Shown one piece after another: positions 16,367 through 24,309 of a stretch of 64,000 nucleotides of DNA. Origin of the DNA: Nemorincola caseinilytica. Its GTDB lineage: Bacteria; Bacteroidota; Bacteroidia; Chitinophagales; Chitinophagaceae. Numbering within the stretch: position 1 is the stretch's first letter; every line of letters begins with the position of its first letter. Under the pieces are notes generated by a model that did no database searches, had not been told where the DNA came from, and saw only the letters and a list, made by a program, of their open reading frames with translations. The stretch is taken from assembly GCF_039540515.1 (NCBI RefSeq), contig NZ_BAABFA010000004.1:124001-188000 (forward strand), written 5' to 3'. A program made the position numbers and the translations under genes.

Positions 16367-17686
16367 TTATGCTACTGTTTCGCTTTTTGCAAGGAATTTC
16401 TTCACCCACTCGGTAGTGATAGACTTGGGGCGCTCTATAGGGAAGCCCAGGGCGCGGTCCCAGCACAGGCTGGCCAGTACACCCAGCGCACGCGATACGC
16501 CGAAGAGTACAGTGTAGAAATCTTCCTCTATCAGGCCATAATGCTTCAGCAGGGCGCCGGAGTGCGCGTCTACGTTGGGCCATGGGTTCTTTATCTTGCC
16601 GGTAGCTTCCAGTATGGGTGGCGCTACTTCATACACGTTCCATACGGTCTGTACGGTGGGGTTCTCGGGGCAGTGACGCTTTGCGAACTCCATTTGCGCC
16701 GTGAAGCGGGGGTCGGTCTTGCGCAGTACTGCGTGGCCGTAGCCGGGTACTACCTTGCCCTGTGTAAGTGTCTTGTGTATGTAGTCGGCTATCTGTTCTT
16801 TAGTAGGGTTGTCTGTGTTCAGCTCGGCGCACATCTCTTCTATCCAGCGTATCACTTCCTGGTTGGCAAGGCCGTGCAGGGGACCTGCGAGGCCGGTCAT
16901 ACCAGCGGCGAACGACATGTAGGGATCGCTGAGGGCAGAGCCTACAAGGTGCGTAGCATGTGCCGATACGTTGCCGCCTTCGTGGTCGGCATGGATGGTG
17001 AGGTACAGGCGCATGAGCTCTTTGAAGCTCTCGTCCTCGTAGCCCAGCATGTGAGCGAAGTTGGCGCTCCAGTCCAGCATGCCATCAGGCTGTATGTGTT
17101 CGCCGTTCTTGTATTTGCGGCGGTATATGTATGCAGCTACGCGGGGCAGGCGGGCTATGAGCGTCATGGTGTCTTCGTATACATAAGACCAGTGCTCTTT
17201 TTTGCTTATGCCTTCGTTGTATGCCTTGGCGAACTTAGACTCTGTTTGCAGGGCCAGCACGGCGGCTGTGAACTGTGTCATGGGGTGTGATGACACCGGG
17301 AAAGATTCTATGACATCGAACACATAGTTCGGCACATGTGAGCGGCGGGCCCATGTGGCCGATATGTGGTCCACATTTTCCTGCGATGGTACCTCGCCTA
17401 TAAGCATGAGGTAGAAAAGGCCCTCAGGCAGCGGTTCGCTTCCACCCTCTGCTTTTGGCAGCTTTTCCCTCAGCTCGGGTATGGAGAAGCCACGGAAACG
17501 TATACCTTCATTCGCATCCAGCAGGGAGGTCTCTGTAACGAGGCCTGTGATACCACGCATGCCCTGGTATACCTGGGCCAGGGTCACATCTTCTATCTTT
17601 TTGTTGCCGTGCTGCTCTATTATGCTTTTTATCTCTTTGCCTTGAGCGTCTGCTTTCTCCTTAAAGAGGTCTTTAACGTAACCCAT
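16367..17686 (-). CDS. gltA: Citrate synthase, eukaryotic-like type
   Basis: 439 residues. Condenses acetyl-CoA and oxaloacetate to citrate, the entry step of the TCA cycle. The catalytic triad can be seen: His271 in GPLHGLANQE, His318 in VVPGYGHAVLRKTDPR, and Asp373 in PWPNVDAHSG. DHEGGNVSAH (234-243) is also conserved. Length and these motifs are of the mitochondrial-like class rather than the hexameric E. coli type. Cytoplasmic. A shared terminator follows. Confidence 0.95.
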   Translation of the reverse strand: MGYVKDLFKEKADAQGKEIKSIIEQHGNKKIEDVTLAQVYQGMRGITGLVTETSLLDANEGIRFRGFSIPELREKLPKAEGGSEPLPEGLFYLMLIGEVPSQENVDHISATWARRSHVPNYVFDVIESFPVSSHPMTQFTAAVLALQTESKFAKAYNEGISKKEHWSYVYEDTMTLIARLPRVAAYIYRRKYKNGEHIQPDGMLDWSANFAHMLGYEDESFKELMRLYLTIHADHEGGNVSAHATHLVGSALSDPYMSFAAGMTGLAGPLHGLANQEVIRWIEEMCAELNTDNPTKEQIADYIHKTLTQGKVVPGYGHAVLRKTDPRFTAQMEFAKRHCPENPTVQTVWNVYEVAPPILEATGKIKNPWPNVDAHSGALLKHYGLIEEDFYTVLFGVSRALGVLASLCWDRALGFPIERPKSITTEWVKKFLAKSETVA

Positions 17687-17884
17687 ATGTGTGGTATTGA
17701 AGGTGGAAGTGAATTTTTAATGCTTGCAAAGGTAAGGAAAACAAGCTGCAAAAACAGGGAAAAATATAGCTGATATGCAATACGGAGAATGGGTATGTAC
17801 AGGGATATTGTGGCCCCGTAGATGCCGGACAAATAGGGCGAAAAAAAATCTGATAACGGGTGTTGGAAGAATGAAAACTGCTCT

Positions 17885-17892
17885 TACCTTTG
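17885..17892 (+). promoter_or_regulatory. -7 promoter element of the first tRNA-Val
   Basis: TACCTTTG, a perfect TAnnTTTG match, 16 nt before the tRNA 5' end. The same spacing occurs at the second copy. Confidence 0.75.
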
Positions 17893-17908
17893 CAGTCCTC
17901 AAACGGAA

Positions 17909-17986
17909 GGGAGCATAGCTCAGCTGGTTCAGAGCATCTGCCTTACAAGCAGAGGGTCCGCGGTTCGATCCCGTGTGCTCCCACCA
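17909..17986 (+). tRNA. tRNA-Val (TAC), CCA encoded
   Basis: Cloverleaf: acceptor GGGAGCA with TGCTCCC, D-arm stem GCTC/GAGC, anticodon stem TCTGC/GCAGA with loop CTTACAA (anticodon TAC, reads GTA), T-arm CGCGG/CCGTG with TTCGATC. The mature end is A17983 and the gene itself encodes CCA at 17984-17986. Confidence 0.97.
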
Positions 17987-17998
17987 AATAAAAACAAA

Positions 17999-18024
17999 AG
18001 GGTCTCGATATCGAGACCCTTTTT
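17999..18024 (+). terminator. Terminator after the first tRNA-Val
   Basis: AGGGTCTCGA with TCGAGACCCT (17999-18020) followed by a T-run to 18024. It makes this tRNA a separate transcription unit. Confidence 0.85.
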
Positions 18025-18108
18025 CGTTGTATGATATAATGCCTTGCGCTGCAGGTCTTTATTTTTGCTTTTTCTTCGTCAAGGTATTGTACGGTAAGAA
18101 AGCGTGCT

Positions 18109-18116
18109 TATATTTG
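18109..18116 (+). promoter_or_regulatory. -7 promoter element of the second tRNA-Val
   Basis: TATATTTG, 16 nt before the tRNA. The downstream GCAGTCC(T/C)TAAACGGAA leader resembles that of the first copy, so the duplication included the promoter. Confidence 0.75.
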
Positions 18117-18132
18117 CAGTCCTTAAACGGAA

Positions 18133-18207
18133 GGGAGCATAGCTCAGCTGGTTCAGAGCATCTGCCTTACAAGCAGAGGGTCCGCGGTTCGATTCCGTGT
18201 GCTCCCA
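18133..18207 (+). tRNA. tRNA-Val (TAC), second copy, CCA not encoded
   Basis: Identical to the first copy except one T-loop base (TTCGATT versus TTCGATC). It ends at A18207 and is followed by CAG, so CCA must be added after transcription. The two genes are 224 bp apart, start to start. Confidence 0.97.
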
Positions 18208-18218
18208 CAGAAATAGAG

Positions 18219-18246
18219 AACGCAAGCATAACGCTTGCGTTTATTT
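18219..18246 (+). terminator. Terminator after the second tRNA-Val
   Basis: AACGCAAGC (18219-18227) pairs with GCTTGCGTT (18233-18241), followed by a T-rich tail. Confidence 0.8.
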
Positions 18247-18449
18247 TGTTTGGACTGATCTCGTCAGTTCGGTTGATGTGCCCTAATAGTTTTATTTGCG
18301 CCGCTGCAATTTTCATATTATCTTAGTTTTATTGTATTGCGTTGGGGCTATTCTCATGCCGTAGAAGGTAGTAGTTTTTCTTTCCTGCTATGGTAGTGAA
18401 CCGGGAAAGGCGAACGACCGTAATGAGGAATTCATTGAACTGAACTGAT

Positions 18450-19487
18450 ATGAAAATAATAGAACTGACCTTTGTACTTCTGCTAACTTCTCTATTGACA
18501 TATGCACAGGAGAATAGAGAAGGTACTGTGACCACCGACTTCAAACAACGCGAGGTGGTACTATACGAGGAGGACTTCGGTGAAGATACGGTGGGGGCAT
18601 TTCCATCGAAGTTGCAGGTAATGGGAACTTCCAGCTACGATCTGCGCTATGCATATAAAATGTTCCAGGTAGAAAAAGATGGTGAGGGAATGTATTTGAA
18701 AATAAATCGCAATGGACGGCCTGTGCTGGAACCATATCCGAAGTATGACCTTAGTGACAGTTTTACAATAGAGATCGAAGTGCTGCTTGAATACTACAAC
18801 TCCACTATCGCATGCATACTGACCGATGATCTTGACCGGCGAGGGATATATGACTCATTGGACGGCAAGGGGCATTTCGAGTGCGGTATGGCCTATGAAA
18901 AATATGGGTCGCTGGCCGATAAGAGAACAAACATCTCCGGCTTTGACCGGAAACTATGGCACCGGCTGGCGATATCCCACCATGGACAGCAAACAAAATA
19001 TTACGTTGATGATAGCCTGGTATCTATGTTGACCGGGTTCTCGATCAAGGATCTGCATATTTTCATTGTTCCAAAGGGGCCGGTCAAAATACGCCACATT
19101 CGCATTGCTAAAGGTCCGGAGGTGATCCCTATTGAAAGGCTGCTATCAGATAAAAAATACACAACACACGCCATCTTGTTCGATGTGGATCGGTCGGAAT
19201 TCAGACATACAAGTATGGTATTCATCAGCAGACTTGCCGGTTTCCTGAAAAAGAACCCTACAGTAAAACTGGAGATAGATGGACATACGGATAGCGATGG
19301 TAATGCCGAAGCCAATATGAAACTTTCGCTGGAACGGGCGAAACAAGTAAGAAAACAATTGATAGCTATGGGTATAGCCGCATCCAGGCTCACTACTAAG
19401 GGCCTTGGCGCCTCAGAGCCTATCGACACCAATTCTACGATGGAGGGAAAAGCTAATAACCGGCGGGTGGAGTTTATCAGGCGGTAG
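18450..19487 (+). CDS. OmpA-family protein with N-terminal lectin-like domain
   Basis: 345 residues. The signal peptide is about 1-19 (ending TYAQ). Residues about 35-225 form a strand-rich domain resembling concanavalin-like or 3-keto-disaccharide hydrolase folds (EEDFGEDTVGAFPSKLQV, then KLWHRLAISHHGQQTKYYVDDSLV). Residues about 235-345 are an OmpA C-terminal domain (ILFDVDRSEFR, IDGHTDSDGNAEANMKLSLERAKQVRKQLIAMGI, NNRRVEF), which binds peptidoglycan. It probably links an outer-membrane or surface module to the cell wall. Terminator follows. Confidence 0.85.
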   Translation: MKIIELTFVLLLTSLLTYAQENREGTVTTDFKQREVVLYEEDFGEDTVGAFPSKLQVMGTSSYDLRYAYKMFQVEKDGEGMYLKINRNGRPVLEPYPKYDLSDSFTIEIEVLLEYYNSTIACILTDDLDRRGIYDSLDGKGHFECGMAYEKYGSLADKRTNISGFDRKLWHRLAISHHGQQTKYYVDDSLVSMLTGFSIKDLHIFIVPKGPVKIRHIRIAKGPEVIPIERLLSDKKYTTHAILFDVDRSEFRHTSMVFISRLAGFLKKNPTVKLEIDGHTDSDGNAEANMKLSLERAKQVRKQLIAMGIAASRLTTKGLGASEPIDTNSTMEGKANNRRVEFIRR

Positions 19488-19511
19488 CCACTTTTACCCT
19501 GATCAAAATAT

Positions 19512-19549
19512 AGAGAGCGAAGTAGATCGGTTACTTCGCTCTCTTTATT
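19512..19549 (+). terminator. Intrinsic terminator of the OmpA gene
   Basis: A 13-bp perfect stem (19512-19524 with 19532-19544) followed by TTTATTT. Confidence 0.8.
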
Positions 19550-19639
19550 TCCGCAATGTTTCTTTTTTGCGACCGATAGGTATAGGCACATATGCCCGAT
19601 GAGTATGTATAGGGGTTTCCTTGTTTGTGTTGTTTGCAG

Positions 19640-19647
19640 TACCTTTG
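19640..19647 (+). promoter_or_regulatory. -7 promoter element of the deoxyhypusine-synthase-like gene
   Basis: TACCTTTG, perfect match, 25 nt before the ATG at 19673; TTTG words lie upstream. Confidence 0.65.
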
Positions 19648-19672
19648 CGGCCTGTTATAAAAACAGGTTTAC

Positions 19673-20647
19673 ATGAACAAAGGACCGATCTCACAATTCA
19701 TACAGCACCATTACCGCCACTTCAATGCTGCCGCCCTCGTAGACGCGGCAAAGGGCTATGAGACCCACCTGATGGAGGGTGGCAAGATGCTGGTATCGCT
19801 GGCGGGTGCGATGAGCACTGCCGAGCTGGGCATATCGCTGGCGGAAATGATACGCGCCGGAAAGGTGGATATAATAAGCTGCACAGGCGCCAACCTGGAA
19901 GAGGATATAATGAACCTGGTAGCGCATACGCACTACAAACGTGTGCCCAACTACCGCGACCTGAGCCCGCAGGAAGAATGGGACCTGCTGGAGCAGGGCT
20001 ACAACCGCGTAACTGATACCTGTATACCCGAGGAAGAGGCCTTTCGCCGTATACAGCGCCATATACATAAGATATGGAAGGATGCAGAGGAGAAAGGCGA
20101 GCGCTACTTTCCGCACGAGTATATGTACAAGCTGCTGCTGAGCGAGGTGATGAAGCCCGACTATGAGATAGACCCCAAGCATAGCTGGATGATAGCTGCC
20201 GCCGAAAGGAACCTGCCTATAATAGTACCAGGCTGGGAAGACAGCACTATGGGCAACATATTTGCGTCTTACTGCATAAAGGGCGAACTGAAGCCATCTA
20301 CCATGAAGAGCGGTATAGAATACATGGTATGGCTGGCCGACTGGTACCGCAATAACTCTGCAGGTAAGGGTGTAGGTTTCTTCCAGATAGGTGGTGGTAT
20401 AGCCGGCGACTTCCCCATATGCGTGGTGCCTATGATGTACCAGGACCTGGAGTGGCATGATGTGCCATTCTGGAGCTACTTCTGCCAGATAAGCGATAGC
20501 ACTACATCTTACGGATCGTACAGCGGTGCGGTGCCCAATGAGAAGATAACCTGGGGCAAGCTGGATATAAATACGCCCAAGTTCATAGTAGAAAGCGATG
20601 CTACGATAGTGGCCCCACTGATATTTGCCTACCTGCTGGGTTGGTAA
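19673..20647 (+). CDS. Deoxyhypusine synthase-like protein
   Basis: 324 residues of the deoxyhypusine synthase family. Conserved parts include MLVSLAGAMSTAELG (NAD-binding side), DIISCTGANLEED and the PNEKITWGKL segment. Lys296 in WGK aligns with the lysine that forms the enzyme-imine intermediate in true deoxyhypusine synthases. Bacteria lack eIF5A, so the natural acceptor is probably not a protein; related bacterial enzymes act in polyamine metabolism (homospermidine-type transfer from spermidine). The precise substrate is unknown. Promoter upstream, terminator downstream: a single-gene unit. Confidence 0.85.
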   Translation: MNKGPISQFIQHHYRHFNAAALVDAAKGYETHLMEGGKMLVSLAGAMSTAELGISLAEMIRAGKVDIISCTGANLEEDIMNLVAHTHYKRVPNYRDLSPQEEWDLLEQGYNRVTDTCIPEEEAFRRIQRHIHKIWKDAEEKGERYFPHEYMYKLLLSEVMKPDYEIDPKHSWMIAAAERNLPIIVPGWEDSTMGNIFASYCIKGELKPSTMKSGIEYMVWLADWYRNNSAGKGVGFFQIGGGIAGDFPICVVPMMYQDLEWHDVPFWSYFCQISDSTTSYGSYSGAVPNEKITWGKLDINTPKFIVESDATIVAPLIFAYLLGW

Positions 20648-20667
20648 TGAAAGAAAACAACATTTGC

Positions 20668-20700
20668 AGAGCGACAGGGTATACCTTGTCGCTCTTTTTT
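20668..20700 (+). terminator. Intrinsic terminator
   Basis: AGAGCGACA (20668-20676) pairs with TGTCGCTCT (20687-20695), followed by a T-run to 20700. Confidence 0.85.
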
Positions 20701-20749
20701 ATGTGCCTTTATGAGGCCGTATGGTGTATTTTAGCTGCTTATAAGACAT

Positions 20750-22342
20750 ATGCCAAATACGGAGAAGATAGGTAAGGTATTGCTTTGGGCAGGGATAGTG
20801 CTATGCCTGCTGCAGGTGTGGCTGCCCCAGTATTACCCCAACTGTGATGGGCCCTGCCATGTATCGAACGCGGCTATAATGAGCGATATGTGGGCCAGCG
20901 GGGAAAGTATCTATCACCGCTTCTATACCTTCAACTATGCATCCGACCCCAACTGGCTTACCGAGTTGCTGCTGGTGGCACTGCAATATGCATTCAGCAA
21001 TGTGGTGGCAGAGAAGGTACTGCTGACCATATATGTGCTGATGATGATGACAGGGGCTATCCGCCTTTTGCGCCAAATGGGCAATAATGCCCCGCTATGG
21101 CCACTGGCATTCCTGATGCTTATCTTTCATAATGCCGTGCCGCAGGGGTTTTATAACTTTTCGTTCAGTATAGCCTTTTATATGCTGCTGATGGCCGCAT
21201 GGCTGTCGTACCTGGAGCGGCGGAGGTGGCAGGGCGCCGTCGTTTATTTCGTATACCTGCTGCTCACCTATTTTTCTCACCCTGTCTCTTTTGTGTTCGG
21301 CTGTGTAAGCAGTGTGGCGCTGGGTATGACATATGTGTTATCGGGGCAAATGCCGGCCAGGACGGGTGAGTGGCGAAAGGCGCTGCTGGTGCTGGTATTG
21401 TCCATCACTCCATTTGTGCTGATGCTGCAACGCTTTGCCGATAATATGGGCGGGCTGCAGGAGATAAAGATAAAGTTCGCCCCCGGGCGGCTCGGCGATC
21501 TGGTGGCGCTCAAGTACCTCATCAACTATTCGCACAAGGAAGAGGATGTACTGATAGGTACAGGTATAGTATTCGCGATATTGCTTTTGCTGGCGGTGGT
21601 GTATCGGTGCAGGATAAAGGTCATACACAAATATGATGGTTTTCTGCTCTCATTGCTGTTCGCATTCGCGGTGTTCCTGCTACTGCCCGATTCTATGCTG
21701 CATGGTGGCTACTTCGCATTAAGGGCGGGTATCTTCATACTGCTGCTGCTGTGCATTTGCTGTGCCTATATACCACTGCCTGTGCAGATGCAGCGTGGCA
21801 GTGCAGTGTTGCTGTATGCGGCCTTCGTAGTGATGTTCCTTATTCGCATGCCCATAGTATATAAGGCATCAGACGCTATCGCAGACCATATGTCGGCAGC
21901 AGGGCACATAAAGCCCGGTGCGGTAGTATTGCCCCTGAACTACGATACCTGGGGCCGTGACAGAGAGGGCAAGGTGATATGCAGCCGCAACAATATATTC
22001 TGCCACATGGCCCAATACCTTACGGCCATTCCGCACACGCTGGTGCTGGACAACTATGAGGCCAATACGGGCTACTTCCCCCTGAACTGGCGGCCCGAGC
22101 TGGATCCCTTTGTACACCTGGCCCGCTGGCCGGGATTGCAGGCCATACCACCCGCTGCGGCCATTGAGGAGTACCGGCAAAAGACAGGCATAGTGGTGAA
22201 CAATGTGCTGATGATGAACTTTGACCCTGTGTACCGGCAGCATGAGACCGCCAAAGCACTGGTAGCTGAGGTAGAGCGCGACTATCATATAGTGTACACA
22301 TCGCCCACAGGCAGGACCATCCTCTACGAACGCAACAGATAG
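20750..22342 (+). CDS. Polytopic membrane protein, possible GT-C-type glycosyltransferase
   Basis: 530 residues with about ten hydrophobic segments (from 8-27 to about 360-378), then a soluble domain to 530 that starts after KASDAIADHM. The first periplasmic loop has acidic residues (NCDGPCHVSN, ASDPNWLTELL), an arrangement seen in GT-C glycosyltransferases, which use polyprenyl-linked sugars. I do not see a decisive family motif, so the enzyme role is a guess. Its stop codon abuts that of the convergent peroxidase gene with no bases between. Confidence 0.6.
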   Translation: MPNTEKIGKVLLWAGIVLCLLQVWLPQYYPNCDGPCHVSNAAIMSDMWASGESIYHRFYTFNYASDPNWLTELLLVALQYAFSNVVAEKVLLTIYVLMMMTGAIRLLRQMGNNAPLWPLAFLMLIFHNAVPQGFYNFSFSIAFYMLLMAAWLSYLERRRWQGAVVYFVYLLLTYFSHPVSFVFGCVSSVALGMTYVLSGQMPARTGEWRKALLVLVLSITPFVLMLQRFADNMGGLQEIKIKFAPGRLGDLVALKYLINYSHKEEDVLIGTGIVFAILLLLAVVYRCRIKVIHKYDGFLLSLLFAFAVFLLLPDSMLHGGYFALRAGIFILLLLCICCAYIPLPVQMQRGSAVLLYAAFVVMFLIRMPIVYKASDAIADHMSAAGHIKPGAVVLPLNYDTWGRDREGKVICSRNNIFCHMAQYLTAIPHTLVLDNYEANTGYFPLNWRPELDPFVHLARWPGLQAIPPAAAIEEYRQKTGIVVNNVLMMNFDPVYRQHETAKALVAEVERDYHIVYTSPTGRTILYERNR

Positions 22343-24151
22343 TTACCGGGCAGCAGTGGTATCGGTAAGGGTATGCAGGAAGGCTATGATGTCTTTTTTT
22401 TCTTTTTTGGTGAGGTGCAGTTTCTCGGCAGGTAGTGTTTGGGTAGGCAGATCTATGCCGCGGCCTGCACCGCCACCATTGTCGTAGAAGTCCAGCACGG
22501 CATCGAGGGTGGCGAAGACGCCATTGTGCATATAGGGAGCCGTGAGCGCACTATTGCGCACCGTAGGTGTTTTGAACGAATATCTATGAAAGGGATGCTG
22601 CGTAAAGGCTGCCTTGCCCAGGTCATCGTCCAGTGCAGAGCGGGGAGCATCTGTAGCAGGGACGGCCAGTGTTTCGGATTCCGTATCCTGGTAGAGAGGT
22701 GGGGTGAGGCCATTGAACAGGGGCGCGTAATGGCAGGTGCCACATTTTGCCTTGCCCATGAAGAGGTTGAACCCATTCCGCTCTGATGCGGTGAGGCTGT
22801 CGGTCTCCATACGCATATACTTGTCAAAGCGGGAATCGAGCGCTACAAGGGTGCGTATGTAGGACGATACGGCATTGGCTATGTTATGCTCGCTGATGGG
22901 GTGCGCATCGGCGGCATAGGCCTTGCGGAACATGCCGGCATATATACTGTCGGCGGCCAGCCTTGGAACGCTTTGCAGTAGCGAACCGTTCATTTCGTCC
23001 GCATTGTGTACCACTGCGCTTAGCTGGCGTTCCAGCACCTTTGCGCGGGAGTCGTAGAACTGTGCCGTTTGCAGGGCCGCGTTCCATAGGGTAGGGGTAT
23101 TGCGCTGCAATTGTCTTTTGCCCGACAGGTCCATGGGCTTTACCAGCCCATCGGTAAATGCCAGCTCGGGCTTGTGGCACGATGCACAACTGCGGCGGCC
23201 ATTGCCGGAAAGAATGGGGTCGTAGAAAAGCCTTTTGCCCAGCGCCACCCGTTGCGGAGTAGCAAGCATATCACTGTTCAGCGAGAAAAAATCGGTATTG
23301 AAGACGTCCTTTGCAAAGAGGTGGGAGGCATAGGGGGCGATAGGGTATAGCTCATGGGTATTCACATATGCGCGCCCGGCCTGTGCCAGCCATGATGATA
23401 TGGGGGCGAGGTAGTGGCGTATAAAGGAAAGGCGGTCGAAAGTATTGAAGTCATTATGCGCTGCCAGGTAGCTATCGGCATTTTTAAAGAGTACGTTCCC
23501 GGCATTCCATATACTATCTGCCATTTGTTCTTTATAGAACCCGGCTATCTGTTGTATGGAAGAAAGGGTAGCGCGGGCCTCGGGTAATGCATGGTAGGAC
23601 AGAGGCACATCGAAACCGGTGATACCCATAGATATGACACGGTATGTGCCCAGTCGCAGGGCTGTCCATATCTTATCGTCGGTGAAGTAGTAGATACGGT
23701 CGGGGTCGTTGCGGAGCCGGGTAATGGTAACGGTAAGTAGTTTTAGTTCTTTTGCCAATTCCGTTTTATCTATCCTGTCCGCATACAATATGCTCTCTAT
23801 ATGCTGAAAGCCGTGAGGCTTCATAGAGTCGCTGGGGTTCTCTTCGTCTATCCTTAGCAGGTCGGGGCCATTTATGATGCGGGCCTTGTTCATGAGGAAT
23901 ACATCGACGAATAGCTCTATGGCCTTGTAGTGCTGCCTGCAGGTAAAGAACCGCTGCAGCAGCGTGTCCTTAGGCATGCCCGAAACGGCAGCCCTATTAA
24001 AGGATGTAAGCGACGACAAGAGCGTATTTAACTGCCTGTCGTAATAGGCGGCCGTTCTTGCCTTGGGGTCGGTAGTGGAGGTAAAAGATAGAAATGCCAC
24101 TATAGATACAAGTGCAAGCAATATGCCGTAGCGTTTATAATATCTATTCAT
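22343..24151 (-). CDS. Di-heme cytochrome c peroxidase/MauG family with helical N-terminal domain
   Basis: 602 residues. An N-terminal signal/anchor (8-24) precedes a mostly helical domain (about 35-285) and then a MauG/CcpA domain with two heme c motifs, CASCH (322-326) and CGTCH (470-474). RVALGKRLFYDPILSGNGRRSCASCH and FKTPTVRNSALTAPYMHNG are typical of bacterial cytochrome c peroxidases that reduce H2O2 in the periplasm. The extra N-terminal domain about doubles the usual length and recalls imelysin-type helical proteins; a role in metal or redox partner binding is possible. Monocistronic. Confidence 0.85.
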   Translation of the reverse strand: MNRYYKRYGILLALVSIVAFLSFTSTTDPKARTAAYYDRQLNTLLSSLTSFNRAAVSGMPKDTLLQRFFTCRQHYKAIELFVDVFLMNKARIINGPDLLRIDEENPSDSMKPHGFQHIESILYADRIDKTELAKELKLLTVTITRLRNDPDRIYYFTDDKIWTALRLGTYRVISMGITGFDVPLSYHALPEARATLSSIQQIAGFYKEQMADSIWNAGNVLFKNADSYLAAHNDFNTFDRLSFIRHYLAPISSWLAQAGRAYVNTHELYPIAPYASHLFAKDVFNTDFFSLNSDMLATPQRVALGKRLFYDPILSGNGRRSCASCHKPELAFTDGLVKPMDLSGKRQLQRNTPTLWNAALQTAQFYDSRAKVLERQLSAVVHNADEMNGSLLQSVPRLAADSIYAGMFRKAYAADAHPISEHNIANAVSSYIRTLVALDSRFDKYMRMETDSLTASERNGFNLFMGKAKCGTCHYAPLFNGLTPPLYQDTESETLAVPATDAPRSALDDDLGKAAFTQHPFHRYSFKTPTVRNSALTAPYMHNGVFATLDAVLDFYDNGGGAGRGIDLPTQTLPAEKLHLTKKEKKDIIAFLHTLTDTTAAR

Positions 24152-24309
24152 AGCACATGCCTTTAGGCGATGCGAACTTAGGCGTAAATGCGCTGCGTAA
24201 TACTGTGGTAATAATTATTTAACGCCGGGCAAAAGACTTAACACACCGGAAATATTACGTTCAGATAGCGGTAATAGTAGCCTTCTACTTTCGGGCAAAA
24301 TTTCAGAAC

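Noticed and set aside
22340..22345. Possible fusion or overlap of the membrane protein and peroxidase genes
   Set aside because: They are convergent; the stop codons simply abut.
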